25,825 bases of DNA, from the NCBI GenBank assembly GCA_934541015.1, contig CAKTDC010000034.1:1-25825 (forward strand). Direction: 5' to 3'. Positions 15,647-23,531 of the stretch are shown here, piece by piece; position 1 is the stretch's first letter; each line of letters starts with the position of its first letter. This DNA comes from an uncultured Luteimonas sp. (GTDB lineage: Bacteria > Pseudomonadota > Gammaproteobacteria > Xanthomonadales > Xanthomonadaceae). A program made the position numbers and the translations under genes. The notes under the pieces were generated by a model. The model was not told the DNA's origin. It did no database searches and saw only the letters and a list, made by a program, of their open reading frames with translations.

Positions 15647-16783
15647 ATGAGTGGACTGGATGGACTGGAGCTGCGATCGCTGGCGACGTCCGGCGGACAG
15701 CTTCGCCTGAGCCTGGAGACGGTCAGCCTGGATGCGCCCGGTCCGGATGAGCTGGTGGTGCGGGTCGAGGCCACGCCCATCAACCCATCCGACCTCGGAC
15801 TGCTGCTGGGTCCGGCCGATGCGTCGACCCTCCGCGCCGAAGGAACGCCGGAGCGCCCGGTGCTGGTCGCCGACATCCCGGCGCAGCGCCTGGCGGCGAT
15901 TCGCGGCCGGCTCGACCAGTCGCTGCCGGTCGGCAACGAAGGCGCGGGCACCGTGGTCAAGGCCGGCGGCAAGGTGCAGCATTTCCTCGGGAAAAAGGTC
16001 GGGATGCTCGGCGGCGGAATGTACACGCAGCTGCGCAAGCTGCGCGCGCAGGACTGCATCCTGCTGCCCGATGATGTGGATGTCGCCGCAGGAGCGTCGA
16101 TGTTCGTCAATCCGCTGACCGCGCTCGGCTTCACCGAAACGATGAAGGCCGAGGGGCACCGCGCCATCGTGCACACCGCCGCCGCTTCGAACCTGGGCCG
16201 GATGCTCAACAGGATCTGCCTTGCGGACGGCATCGGCCTGGTCAACATCGTGCGCAGCAACGGGCAGGCGGAGATCCTGCGTGACCTCGGCGCGCGCCAC
16301 ATCGTCGACAGCACCTCGCCGGACTTCCAGGCCGAACTGGTCGAAGCGATCGCGGAGACAGGCGCCAGCATCGGCTTCGACGCCATCGGCGGCGGATCGC
16401 TGGCCGGCCGGATCCTGCAGGCGATGGAAACGGTCGCCAGCCGCGACGCCACCGCCTACAGCCGCTACGGCTCGGACGCGCCCAAGCAGGTCTATATCTA
16501 CGGCGCCCTGGACACCGGGCCGACCGTGCTCCATCGGACGTTCGGCTTTGCCTGGAACGTCGGCGGATGGCTGCTCACGCCCTTCCTGCAGAAGGCGGAC
16601 CGGGAGGTCGTGGCGCGGATGCGGCAACGCGTCGTGGATGAACTCGGGACGACCTTCGCCAGCCACTACACGAAAACCATCAGCCTCGCCGATGCGCTCC
16701 AGCCCGAGATCGTTGCCGCCTACGAACGCAAGTCGACCGGCGAGAAGTATCTGATTGACCCGTCCCTGCGGGCGCAGCTCTGA
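15647..16783 (+). CDS. Zinc-binding-dehydrogenase-family MDR oxidoreductase
   Basis: A 378-residue medium-chain dehydrogenase/reductase, last gene of the HxlR operon. Seen: GroES-like part with VEATPINPSDLGLLLG and VGNEGAGTVVKAGG, a middle VNPLTALGF, and a Rossmann part whose dinucleotide loop reads HTAAASNLGRM (176-186) rather than the usual GxGxxG; FDAIGGGSLAGRILQAME follows. No zinc-ligand cysteine cluster is evident. ATG at 15647 has GGAAGGA at 15633-15639, a strong ribosome binding site, 22 bases after the thioesterase stop. A run of five T follows the stop codon at 16785-16789, with only a short stem before it. Substrate unknown. Confidence 0.87.
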   Translation: MSGLDGLELRSLATSGGQLRLSLETVSLDAPGPDELVVRVEATPINPSDLGLLLGPADASTLRAEGTPERPVLVADIPAQRLAAIRGRLDQSLPVGNEGAGTVVKAGGKVQHFLGKKVGMLGGGMYTQLRKLRAQDCILLPDDVDVAAGASMFVNPLTALGFTETMKAEGHRAIVHTAAASNLGRMLNRICLADGIGLVNIVRSNGQAEILRDLGARHIVDSTSPDFQAELVEAIAETGASIGFDAIGGGSLAGRILQAMETVASRDATAYSRYGSDAPKQVYIYGALDTGPTVLHRTFGFAWNVGGWLLTPFLQKADREVVARMRQRVVDELGTTFASHYTKTISLADALQPEIVAAYERKSTGEKYLIDPSLRAQL

Positions 16784-16799
16784 TTTTTCCGGCTGATCC

Positions 16800-16880
16800 T
16801 TCCCGTGCCGCTTCACCGCTGGATGCGCGCCGTCGTAGAGCCTGGTCAGCCCACGCAAGCGCAGCTGCACGGTGCGCACG
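16800..16880 (-). pseudogene. Decayed copy of an xerC 3' end
   Basis: Bases 16821-16849 match 17897-17925 inside xerC at 25 of 29 positions, and in the minus reading frame both encode the Xer C-terminal signature (LTRLYDGAHP here, [10 protein letters not shown] in xerC). Weaker similarity continues on the upstream side (QLRLRG against HLDFGH). No start, catalytic Tyr or reading frame of useful length remains. It marks the far edge of the accessory operon. Chance similarity is possible because the match is short. Confidence 0.45.
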
Positions 16881-17002
16881 CTGATTCGCAGTGTGTGCAC
16901 TGATGTACGAGGTCTCGTGGATCCCCGGGGCGTCCGAATTCAGCGGCTGAAGCCGGGGCTGCTGTGTTCGGCCCGCCGCGGCGGAATCGACGTGCCCTGC
17001 GA

Positions 17003-17254
17003 TCAGCGGTCCAGCAGCTTGCGCGCCCGGGCCTGCAGGGCGGCCCAGGACGCTTCGAGCTGGTCGGGCTTGGGGGTCACGCGGGCGATCAGCGCCAGCG
17101 CCTCTTCCAGCTCCCCGGCGCGCCAGGCCAGTTCCGCGTAGTCGTGGGCGAGCACCAGCTCGACGCGGCGGTCTTCGCACACGCCGATGCAGGGTTGCGG
17201 CGCATCCACCCGGCCACAGCCGATGCAGCGCCAGCCTTCGATGGTCTCGACCAT
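17003..17254 (-). CDS. Small Cys4 protein, probably metal-binding
   Basis: An 83-residue protein. The first third has four cysteines, Cys10 and Cys13 (CIGC) and Cys22 and Cys26 (CIGVC), in the frame GRVDAPQPCIGVC, which suggests a zinc knuckle or iron site. The rest is a predicted helical hairpin (YAELAWRAGELEEALALIARV, then SWAALQARARKLL). I have seen similar short proteins without a defined function and cannot name the family. Start at 17254 gives MVETIEGWRC. It lies 59 bases downstream of the DUF1203 gene, on the same strand, and may be cotranscribed. Confidence 0.7.
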   Translation of the reverse strand: MVETIEGWRCIGCGRVDAPQPCIGVCEDRRVELVLAHDYAELAWRAGELEEALALIARVTPKPDQLEASWAALQARARKLLDR

Positions 17255-17313
17255 GCGGCCATCATAGACCCGGGCCGGCGGCGTTGTGGAGCAAGGACCC
17301 CGGCGGCGCGGAA

Positions 17314-17781
17314 TCAGGCCCGGGCCGCAGCACAGGAAAAGCAGCCACGGCCGGCGTTGTGCAGGTGCACGTAGGCGGTCCGTGGGTCGCCGAACAGGCG
17401 CCCGAGCTCCTCCGCGACGTCGCCACCCGCCTGCACGGATCCGGCAATCATCAGGTCCGCTGCATCGTAGGCGCGCAGGGATATCTGGCGGGTCGCCACC
17501 ACTGCTGGCACCTCCCCCGGCGCCAGCACCGCCTGGCGGACGCCGCGACGCACGAAGATCGGGCCGCTCGCGCGGTAGGGGGAATCAGCGGGCTGGTGCC
17601 GGAACGGCAGGAGCAGGACTTCCTCCCCTGCCCGCGCCTCTTCCAGGCTTACCCGGCAGGGATAACCACGATCGCTGTCGGCGGTGCAGCGCATCGCACC
17701 CTGCCGGCGCAGCGCCTCGTCGCCAAGCGTGAACAGCGGTTCGAACATTGCGGGCCCGATGCCCGAGATGCGGAATGTCAT
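17314..17781 (-). CDS. DUF1203 family protein
   Basis: A 155-residue cytoplasmic protein matching the DUF1203 pattern: RISGI start, CRVSLEEARAGEEVLLLPFRHQPADSPYRASGPIFVR block, LRAYDAADLMIAGSV, and the C-terminal YVHLHNAGRGCFSC. Family function is unknown. Two Cys near the N-terminal third and two at the C-terminal end could bind metal. It follows xerC by 84 bases on the same strand. Confidence 0.8.
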   Translation of the reverse strand: MTFRISGIGPAMFEPLFTLGDEALRRQGAMRCTADSDRGYPCRVSLEEARAGEEVLLLPFRHQPADSPYRASGPIFVRRGVRQAVLAPGEVPAVVATRQISLRAYDAADLMIAGSVQAGGDVAEELGRLFGDPRTAYVHLHNAGRGCFSCAAARA

Positions 17782-17865
17782 GGAGTGGCCCTCATCCGGT
17801 GGAAGGCCAGATTGCCCGGAACCGGGTCGCGATACTCGCCGGTATCGGACGCGACAGTGCCGCGA

Positions 17866-18789
17866 TCAGTCGGTGTCCTTGCGACGGCGCGCCCGCGGAT
17901 GCGCGGCGTCGTAGACCTTGGCCAGGTGGCCGAAATCCAGGTGGGTGTAGATCTGGGTGGTGGAGATGTCCGCATGGCCCAGCAGTTCCTGCACGCCGCG
18001 CAGGTCGCCGGAGGATTCGAGCACGTGGCTGGCGAAGCTGTGCCGCAGCAGGTGCGGATGGACGCGCTTGAACAGGCCCTGGCGCTGGGCGAGCTGGCGC
18101 ATGCGGATCTGCACCGCGCGCGGCGTGATCGGCCCGCCGCCGCGGCCGGGGAACACCGGCGCGTCATCGCTGCCACCGCTGTCGCGGCGCCACTCGCGCA
18201 GCGCGGCGCGCGCATGCGAGCCCACCGGCACGATCCGCTGCCGTCTGCCCTTGCCGAGCACGCTCACCAGCCCCTCATCGAGCTGCAGGTCGCGCCAGCG
18301 CAGCGTGCACAGCTCGGCCAGGCGCAGGCCGGAGGAATAGAACAGTTCCAGCATGGCGCGGTCGCGCAATCCCAGCGGCACGTCGGTGGGCACTTCGACC
18401 AGGCCCTTGGCCTCGTCCGGATCGAGCACCTGCGGCAGCTTGCGCGGTGCCCTGGGCGCGCGCACGGCCGCGGCGGGATTGGCGGCGATGCGCCCGTGCC
18501 TGAGCAGCCACCGGTAGTAGCTGCGCACCGCCGACAGCCGCCGCTGCAGGCTCTTGGGCGACAGTCCGCGGCGGTGTTCGGCCGCGACGAAGGCGCGGAT
18601 GTCGGCATCGCACAGCGATGCCACCTCGCCGCTTCCCCGATCCTGCGCCCACGCCGACAGCGCCTGCAGGTCGCGCCGGTAGCCGTCGAGCGTGTGCGGC
18701 GACATCCGTCGCTCGATCTGGAGATGGGAAAGGAAGTCCTCGATCACGGCCGGGTTCCGGCTTCCCGACCGGACGTGGCTTGCCGCCAC
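17866..18789 (-). CDS. xerC: Site-specific tyrosine recombinase XerC
   Basis: A 307-residue tyrosine recombinase that, with XerD, resolves chromosome dimers at dif. The core-binding domain (about 15-110) is followed by the catalytic domain with Arg156 (SGLRLAEL), Lys180 (LGKGRRQR), His246 and Arg249 (HLLRHSFA), His272 (LGHADIS) and nucleophile Tyr281 (TTQIYTHL). All are present, so the enzyme should be active. XerC rather than XerD or a phage integrase is inferred from the neighbours lptM-dapF-DUF484, a classical gammaproteobacterial order. The start at 18789 adds about 14 residues before the first domain; a later start is possible. No cassette-integrase extra domain is present, so it is not the integron integrase. 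Confidence 0.93.
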   Translation of the reverse strand: MAASHVRSGSRNPAVIEDFLSHLQIERRMSPHTLDGYRRDLQALSAWAQDRGSGEVASLCDADIRAFVAAEHRRGLSPKSLQRRLSAVRSYYRWLLRHGRIAANPAAAVRAPRAPRKLPQVLDPDEAKGLVEVPTDVPLGLRDRAMLELFYSSGLRLAELCTLRWRDLQLDEGLVSVLGKGRRQRIVPVGSHARAALREWRRDSGGSDDAPVFPGRGGGPITPRAVQIRMRQLAQRQGLFKRVHPHLLRHSFASHVLESSGDLRGVQELLGHADISTTQIYTHLDFGHLAKVYDAAHPRARRRKDTD

Positions 18790-18870
18790 GTTCCGGGAGC
18801 GGGCTGCGGGATCGAACGGTCGTGGATCGCTGGCCGCGATGCGGACGGATGCCGTGCCGGGGGCGCCCTG

Positions 18871-19542
18871 TCAGTCATCGAACCGGCGCAAGGCCGTCTC
18901 GAACGCCTCCCCCATCATGCGCAGGAACAGCGTGCCCATGCCGGGATAGAAGCGGTTCGGGTCGGCGCTGCCCACGGCGACCAGGCCAGTGCCCTCCAGC
19001 GGCAGCAGCGCCCCGGACTGGACCTCGTCCACGCGCGGCCCGTACAGCAGGGCCTGCTTGTCCGGATGCAGCCGCCCGCACAGCGGCGCGCCTTCGCGCA
19101 GCACGTCGTTGAACGGCGACAGCAGCCGGTCGTCGCGGGCGACCACCTGCAGCCAGTCCTCCCCGCTCAGCCCGGGCAGCGGCCGGAACAGCACGATGCG
19201 CACCAGGTCGCCGTCGAAATCCTCCGCCAGGATCGCAGCCATCGCCCGCACCACGCTGGCGGCGTTGCCCTGGCGCATCAGCGCCAGCGTCAGCTGGTGG
19301 GTGCGCACCGCCAGGCGTTCGTTCTCCTGGGAAATCGCGAACAGGTCGTGCAGCCGCCGCGACAGTTCGCGGTTCTTGTCGCGCAGCACCTCCAGCTGGT
19401 AGCTGGCCAGCGAGGCGGTCGCCCCGTCCTCGCGCGGCACCACCAGGCTCAGCGCCAGGTCCGGGAACTGCTGCAGGAACCGCGGGTGGCGCCGCAGCCA
19501 TGCGGCGACCTCGTGCGCGCCGGGCTTGTCGGTCTCAGTCAT
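18871..19542 (-). CDS. DUF484 family protein
   Basis: A 223-residue cytoplasmic protein of the DUF484 family, normally located between dapF and xerC. Seen: EVAAWLRRHPRFLQQFPDL near the N-terminus, a coiled-coil-like stretch (QLEVLRDKNRELSRRLHDLF, about 48-70), and a GAF-like C-terminal half ending in GSADPNRFYPGMGTLFLRMMGEAFETAL. Biochemical role unknown. Nine bases separate it from dapF, consistent with one operon. The gap to xerC (81 bases) is larger. Confidence 0.9.
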   Translation of the reverse strand: MTETDKPGAHEVAAWLRRHPRFLQQFPDLALSLVVPREDGATASLASYQLEVLRDKNRELSRRLHDLFAISQENERLAVRTHQLTLALMRQGNAASVVRAMAAILAEDFDGDLVRIVLFRPLPGLSGEDWLQVVARDDRLLSPFNDVLREGAPLCGRLHPDKQALLYGPRVDEVQSGALLPLEGTGLVAVGSADPNRFYPGMGTLFLRMMGEAFETALRRFDD

Positions 19543-19551
19543 CGGCGTGCC

Positions 19552-20394
19552 TCATGCGGTCCACTCTCCCTCGAAGACGAAAACGGCGGGGCCGGACATG
19601 CTTACCTGCGCGGTGTCGGCCGGCCAGGCGATCCGCAGGTCGCCGCCGGGCAACGATACCGTCACCTCGCGCCCGACGCGACCGCGGCGCACCAGCACCG
19701 CCACCGCGGCGCAGGCGCCGCTGCCGCAGGCCAGGGTCTCCCCCGTGCCGCGTTCGTATACGCGCAGGCGGATGCGGTCGGCGGCGACCACCTCGGCAAA
19801 CCCCACGTTCGCCGACTCCGGAAACCAGCCCGACACCTGCACGGCGGGACCCAGGCGCGCCACCGGTGCGTCGTCCACCGACGGCACCTCGATCACCGCA
19901 TGCGGATTGCCCATCGATACCGCCCCCAGGCGCAGGCGGGCGCCCTCGTCGATCGTGAGGTCGTACTCGTCGCGGGGCTGGTCGAAGCGCGCCAGCGGAA
20001 TCCGCTGCGGCAGGAATTCGGGCACACCCATCGCGACCCGGAAGCCGCCGTCGCCGAGGACTGCGACCGCGTGGGTCCCGGCGGGGCTGTCGAGCGCGAA
20101 ATCCCTGCCGGTCGCGGCATCGTCGCGGACCAGCCAGGCGGCGACGCAGCGCGCGCCGTTGCCGCACTGCTGCGAGGCCGAACCGTCGGCGTTCCAGATG
20201 CGGTAGGCGGCGACCGCGCCGGCGCTGCGCGGCGCTTCGACGGTGAGGATCTGGTCGCAGCCGACGCCGAAATGGCGGTCGGCCAGCGCGCGGCACAGCT
20301 CGGCCGACGGCGCCGGCGAGCCGTCACGCAGGTCGAGCACCACGAAATCGTTGCCCGCGCCGTGCATCTTGCTGAAGGCGATACCCCGGCTCAT
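19552..20394 (-). CDS. dapF: Diaminopimelate epimerase DapF
   Basis: A 280-residue cofactor-independent epimerase that converts LL- to meso-diaminopimelate for lysine and peptidoglycan synthesis in the cytoplasm. Catalytic Cys77 ([10 protein letters not shown]) and Cys223 ([10 protein letters not shown]) are both present. Other landmarks: [34 protein letters not shown] and [13 protein letters not shown]. The usual length and start. It follows lptM by 33 bases and precedes the DUF484 gene by nine, in the standard gammaproteobacterial order. Confidence 0.97.
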   Translation of the reverse strand: MSRGIAFSKMHGAGNDFVVLDLRDGSPAPSAELCRALADRHFGVGCDQILTVEAPRSAGAVAAYRIWNADGSASQQCGNGARCVAAWLVRDDAATGRDFALDSPAGTHAVAVLGDGGFRVAMGVPEFLPQRIPLARFDQPRDEYDLTIDEGARLRLGAVSMGNPHAVIEVPSVDDAPVARLGPAVQVSGWFPESANVGFAEVVAADRIRLRVYERGTGETLACGSGACAAVAVLVRRGRVGREVTVSLPGGDLRIAWPADTAQVSMSGPAVFVFEGEWTA

Positions 20395-20427
20395 GCCGCG
20401 GCCCCGGGCGGCGCAAGGGACACCGGC

Positions 20428-20637
20428 TCAGCCGCCGGAACCGCCGGCCGGGTCATCGTCGTCCTCCGCCGCGTCGTCATCGAAATCCCCGTCGTCGATG
20501 CCGTCGACGACCTGGCCGGCGGGCTGGCCGCGGTCGGCGGGATCGGGCAGCACCAGCGGCCCCTTGTTGCCGCAGCCGGCAACGGCCAGGGCGGCCAGCA
20601 ACAGCGGCAGGATCGCGGTGCGCATCTTCGTGTCCAT
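20428..20637 (-). CDS. lptM: LptM-type small lipoprotein (YifL-like)
   Basis: A 69-residue lipoprotein. The signal ends in the lipobox LAVAGC with Cys22, followed by GNKGPLVLP, the hallmark of the family that sits in front of dapF and that in E. coli binds the LptDE outer-membrane LPS translocon. The rest is an acidic, Asp-rich tail (DDGDFDDDAAEDDDD) likely disordered. A second Met at residue 5 (MRTAIL) is the alternative start and would give a signal of more usual length. Confidence 0.9.
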   Translation of the reverse strand: MDTKMRTAILPLLLAALAVAGCGNKGPLVLPDPADRGQPAGQVVDGIDDGDFDDDAAEDDDDPAGGSGG

Positions 20638-20677
20638 CGCTGCAGTTTAGCTGCCCGCCCGCGGTCGCGGGAACGGC

Positions 20678-21058
20678 TCAGGCCCGCCGCGGTTCAGGCC
20701 GCAGCCACAGCCAGGTGCCGACCACGGCCATGATCGCGGTCCCGGTGGCGGCCATCCACCAGCGTGGTGCGGTGAGGAACAGCAGGACCGCGCAGATCGA
20801 CATGGTGATCACGGCGAACCACTTCGCGCGACGGCTGATCGCGCCCTGCTCCTGCCAGTCGCGCACCATCGGCCCGAAGCGCCGGTGCGCAAGCAGCCAG
20901 CGGTGCAGCCGCTGCGAGCCGCGCGCGGCGGCATAGGCCGACAGCAGGATGAAGGGCACCGTCGGCAGCCCCGGCAGGAAAATGCCGATGAAGCCCAGGC
21001 CCAGCGCCGCGTAGGCGAGCAGCATCCAGGCCCAGCGGAAGCGGGTGCGGGGGGTCAT
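20678..21058 (-). CDS. DUF454 (YbaN-like) inner-membrane protein
   Basis: A 126-residue membrane protein. The N-terminal part contains LGFIGIFLPGLPTVPFILLSAYAAARGSQRLHRWLLAH, typical of DUF454, with two membrane segments (about 10-46), then the charged RRFGPMVRDWQEQGAISRRAKW block and a further hydrophobic hairpin (about 80-117). Function unknown. The start at 21058 (MTPRTRFRW) is chosen because further upstream the frame runs into the REP element. It precedes lptM by 40 bases on the same strand. Confidence 0.88.
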   Translation of the reverse strand: MTPRTRFRWAWMLLAYAALGLGFIGIFLPGLPTVPFILLSAYAAARGSQRLHRWLLAHRRFGPMVRDWQEQGAISRRAKWFAVITMSICAVLLFLTAPRWWMAATGTAIMAVVGTWLWLRPEPRRA

Positions 21059-21090
21059 GGGGGGGATTCTACGGACGCGGGCGCCGACGG

Positions 21091-21190
21091 ACCCCCGCCC
21101 CGGCCCTCCTCCGCAAGCGGGGGAGGGGGCCGAGCGACGCAGCGCGGCTTTTCTCCCTCCCCCGCTTGCGGGGGAGGGTCGGGGTGGGAG
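21091..21190. repeat. Double REP-like element
   Basis: Two GC-rich hairpins, 21104-21127 (CCCTCCTCCGC with GCGGGGGAGGG, one mismatch) and 21155-21178 (perfect 11-bp stem CCCTCCCCCGC), are flanked outward by the arms ACCCCCGCCCCGG and TCGGGGTGGGAG. It is the most complete copy of the family in this window and separates DUF454 from the peptidase genes. Confidence 0.75.
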
Positions 21191-21204
21191 TCTGCCGGAA
21201 CGAA

Positions 21205-21228
21205 GAACCCCGCACGAAGGCGGGGTTC
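21205..21228 (-). terminator. Hairpin terminator after the oligopeptidase-B-like gene
   Basis: GAACCCCGC (21205-21213) and GCGGGGTTC (21220-21228) form a perfect 9-bp stem with a six-base loop. On the minus strand it lies 25 bases after the stop codon and is followed by TTCGTT, a weak U-tract, consistent with an intrinsic terminator. Confidence 0.65.
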
Positions 21229-21253
21229 CCGGGGCCACGTTGCGTTGCGCGGA

Positions 21254-23476
21254 TCAGGGCGACGCCACGCCCAGCTGGTCGAGCATGAAGGCGTACATCT
21301 CGGCCTGCTCGCGGATCCGGCGGAAGCGGCCCGACTTGCCGCCGTGCCCGGCTTCCATGTTGGTGCGGAACACCACCGGTGCATCGCCGGTATCGAGGTC
21401 GCGCAGGCGGGCGACGTACTTGGCCGGCTCCCAGTACTGCACCTGCGAATCCCACAGGCCGGTGCCGACGAACATCGCCGGGTAGGCCTTGGCCTCGAGG
21501 TTGTCGTAGGGCGAGTAGCGCACGATATAGTCGTAGAACTCCTTCTGCTCCGGATTGCCCCACTCGTCGTATTCGTTGGTGGTCAGCGGAATGCTCGGAT
21601 CGAGCATGGTGGTGACCACGTCCACGAACGGCACCTGGGTGAGGATGACGCAGTAGTGCTCCGGCGCCATGTTCGACACCGCGCCCATCAGCAGCCCGCC
21701 GGCGCTGCCGCCGTGGGCGGCGACGCGGTCGGGCGCGGCATAGCCCTGTTCGACCAGGAAGGCGGTGACGTCGATGAAATCGGTGAAGGTGTTGATCTTG
21801 TTGAGCAGCTTGCCGTCCTCGTACCAGCGCCGGCCCAGCTCCTGTCCGCCGCGGATGTGGGCGATGGCGTAGACCACGCCGCGGTCGAGCAGGCTGACCG
21901 CCGCAGTGCTGAAACCCGGGTCCATCGACAGCCCGTAGCTGCCGTAGGCGTACTGCAGCAGCGCCGCGGTGCCGTCCTTCTTCAGATCCTTGCGATAGAC
22001 GAGGCTGACCGGGATCTTCGTGCTGCCGTCGCGCGCCGGCGCCCACAGGCGCTCGGTGACGTACTGCGCCGGGTCGTAGCCCGGCACCGGCTGCTGTTTG
22101 AGCTGGCGGCGCTCGCCGGTCTTCACGTTCAGCTCGTAGGTGGTCGCCGGGGTGACCATCGAGGTGTAGCCGTAGCGCAGCCACTCGCTGTCGGGCTCGG
22201 GGTTGGCCGACAGGCCCATGGAATAGGCCGCGTCGTCGGCGCGGACGTACTCCTGGCTGCCGTCGGCCCGGAGCAGACGGATGCGCTCGAGCGCGTCGGA
22301 GCGCTCGGCGACGGCGAGGAAGCCGTCGAACAGCTCCACGCCTTCGATGAACACGTTCTCGTCGTGGGCGACGAGGTCCTTCCACTGCCCGCGCGAGGTC
22401 GCGTTGCTGGGCGCCTCGACCAGCTTGAAGTTGGTCGCGCCGCCGGCGTTGGTGCGGATCACCCAGCGCCCGCCGAGGTGATCGGCGTCGTACTCGACGT
22501 CGCGCTCGCGCGGCGCCAGCACGGTGAACGCCGCCGGGTCGGCGGCAGGGGCGTAGCGCAGTTCGTCGGAGACGGTGCTGCCCACGCCGATCACGATGTA
22601 GCGGTCGTCACGGGTGCGGCCGATGCCCATGTAGAAGGTGTCGTCCTTCTCCTCGTACACCAGCCGGTCGCTGGCCGCGGGCGTGCCCAGCACGTGTGCC
22701 CTGACCCAGCGGGTGAGCAGGGTGTCGGGGTCGTTCTCGACGTAGAACAGGGTCCGGTTGTCGTCGGCCCAGACCAGGTTCGGCGACACCCCGGTGATGG
22801 TGTCGGGCAGGGTCTGGCCGGTCTCCAGGTCGAGGAAGCGCACGGTGTACTGGCGGCGCCCGTTCAGGTCCTCGGCCCAGGCCAGCAGGCGGTTGTCCTG
22901 GCTGACCTCCCAGTCGCCCACCTGGTAGAAGTCCTTGCCCTCGGCCAGCCGGTTGACGTCGAGCAGCACCTGCTCGCCGCTGAAGTCGCCGGCGTCGTTG
23001 GCCTTCTGGATCGACAGCGCGTCGACGCCGGCGCCGTCGGCACGGCGCGCGTGGATCGGATAGTCCTTGCCGGTCTCGAAGCGGGTGTAGTACCACCAGC
23101 CGCGCTCGCGGTAGGGCACCGAGCTGTCGTCCTGCTTGATGCGGGCGACGATCTCGTCGTACAGCCGCTCCTGCACCGGCTTGAGCGGCGCCAGCACGGC
23201 GTCGGCGTAGGCGTTCTCGGCATTGAGGTACGCCAGCATCTCCGGGTTCTCGCGCTTGTCGTCGCGCAGCCAGTAGTACTCGTCGTTGCGCTCGGCACCG
23301 TGCGGCGCCCTGACCGTGAAGTCGCGCTTTTCCGCATCCGGCGGCGTAGCCGCGGTCGCGACGGCGAGCGGCGCGATGCGGGGAGTGGCGGCCGGGTCAG
23401 CGGCGTTGTCGGGCGTGCAGGCGGAAAGCGTGGTCATCAGCAGGCAGGTCGCAAGCAGGAACGGGGTGGTCTTCAT
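21254..23476 (-). CDS. ptrB: Oligopeptidase-B-like S9A serine peptidase, lipoprotein
   Basis: A 740-residue serine peptidase of the prolyl oligopeptidase family, closest in pattern to oligopeptidase B, which cuts short peptides after Arg or Lys. An N-terminal propeller domain precedes the alpha/beta-hydrolase domain. Nucleophile Ser591 is in HGGSAGGLLMG; the catalytic His is in EAGHGGKSGRF. The blocks AIAHIRGGQELGRRWYEDGKLL and NKINTFTDFIDV are typical. Unlike the cytoplasmic E. coli enzyme it has a lipoprotein signal ending in TTLSAC (Cys at about residue 20) when started at 23476, so it should be anchored in the envelope. No clear ribosome binding site is seen. It lies 55 bases downstream of another S9A peptidase. 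Confidence 0.88.
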   Translation of the reverse strand: MKTTPFLLATCLLMTTLSACTPDNAADPAATPRIAPLAVATAATPPDAEKRDFTVRAPHGAERNDEYYWLRDDKRENPEMLAYLNAENAYADAVLAPLKPVQERLYDEIVARIKQDDSSVPYRERGWWYYTRFETGKDYPIHARRADGAGVDALSIQKANDAGDFSGEQVLLDVNRLAEGKDFYQVGDWEVSQDNRLLAWAEDLNGRRQYTVRFLDLETGQTLPDTITGVSPNLVWADDNRTLFYVENDPDTLLTRWVRAHVLGTPAASDRLVYEEKDDTFYMGIGRTRDDRYIVIGVGSTVSDELRYAPAADPAAFTVLAPRERDVEYDADHLGGRWVIRTNAGGATNFKLVEAPSNATSRGQWKDLVAHDENVFIEGVELFDGFLAVAERSDALERIRLLRADGSQEYVRADDAAYSMGLSANPEPDSEWLRYGYTSMVTPATTYELNVKTGERRQLKQQPVPGYDPAQYVTERLWAPARDGSTKIPVSLVYRKDLKKDGTAALLQYAYGSYGLSMDPGFSTAAVSLLDRGVVYAIAHIRGGQELGRRWYEDGKLLNKINTFTDFIDVTAFLVEQGYAAPDRVAAHGGSAGGLLMGAVSNMAPEHYCVILTQVPFVDVVTTMLDPSIPLTTNEYDEWGNPEQKEFYDYIVRYSPYDNLEAKAYPAMFVGTGLWDSQVQYWEPAKYVARLRDLDTGDAPVVFRTNMEAGHGGKSGRFRRIREQAEMYAFMLDQLGVASP

Positions 23477-23502
23477 ATCGGGTCCGGTCGGCGGTCTGGC
23501 AA

Positions 23503-23526
23503 GGTGCCCCGCCACGGCGGGGCACC
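23503..23526 (-). terminator. Hairpin between the two peptidase genes
   Basis: GGTGCCCCGCC (23503-23513) and GGCGGGGCACC (23516-23526) form a perfect 11-bp inverted repeat with a two-base centre, five bases after the prolyl oligopeptidase stop codon. There is no T-run on the minus strand, so it may be a partial terminator or an mRNA-stabilising hairpin within an operon. Confidence 0.5.
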
Positions 23527-23531
23527 CCGGT

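Noticed and set aside
16768..16790. Terminator after the last gene of the HxlR operon
   Set aside because: A TTTTT run is present, but the stem before it (CTGC/GCAG) has only four pairs and overlaps the stop codon region, too weak to call.
16917..16945. GGATCCCCGGGG followed by GAATTC, resembling a cloning polylinker
   Set aside because: Only the 11-base GGATCCCCGGG core matches a pUC-type linker; the following GCGTCC does not, and no vector sequence adjoins. Likely chance in GC-rich DNA.
17866..18789. Tyrosine recombinase considered as the integron integrase
   Set aside because: It lies 14 kb from the array, lacks the extra domain of integron integrases, and sits in the standard dapF-DUF484-xerC order.
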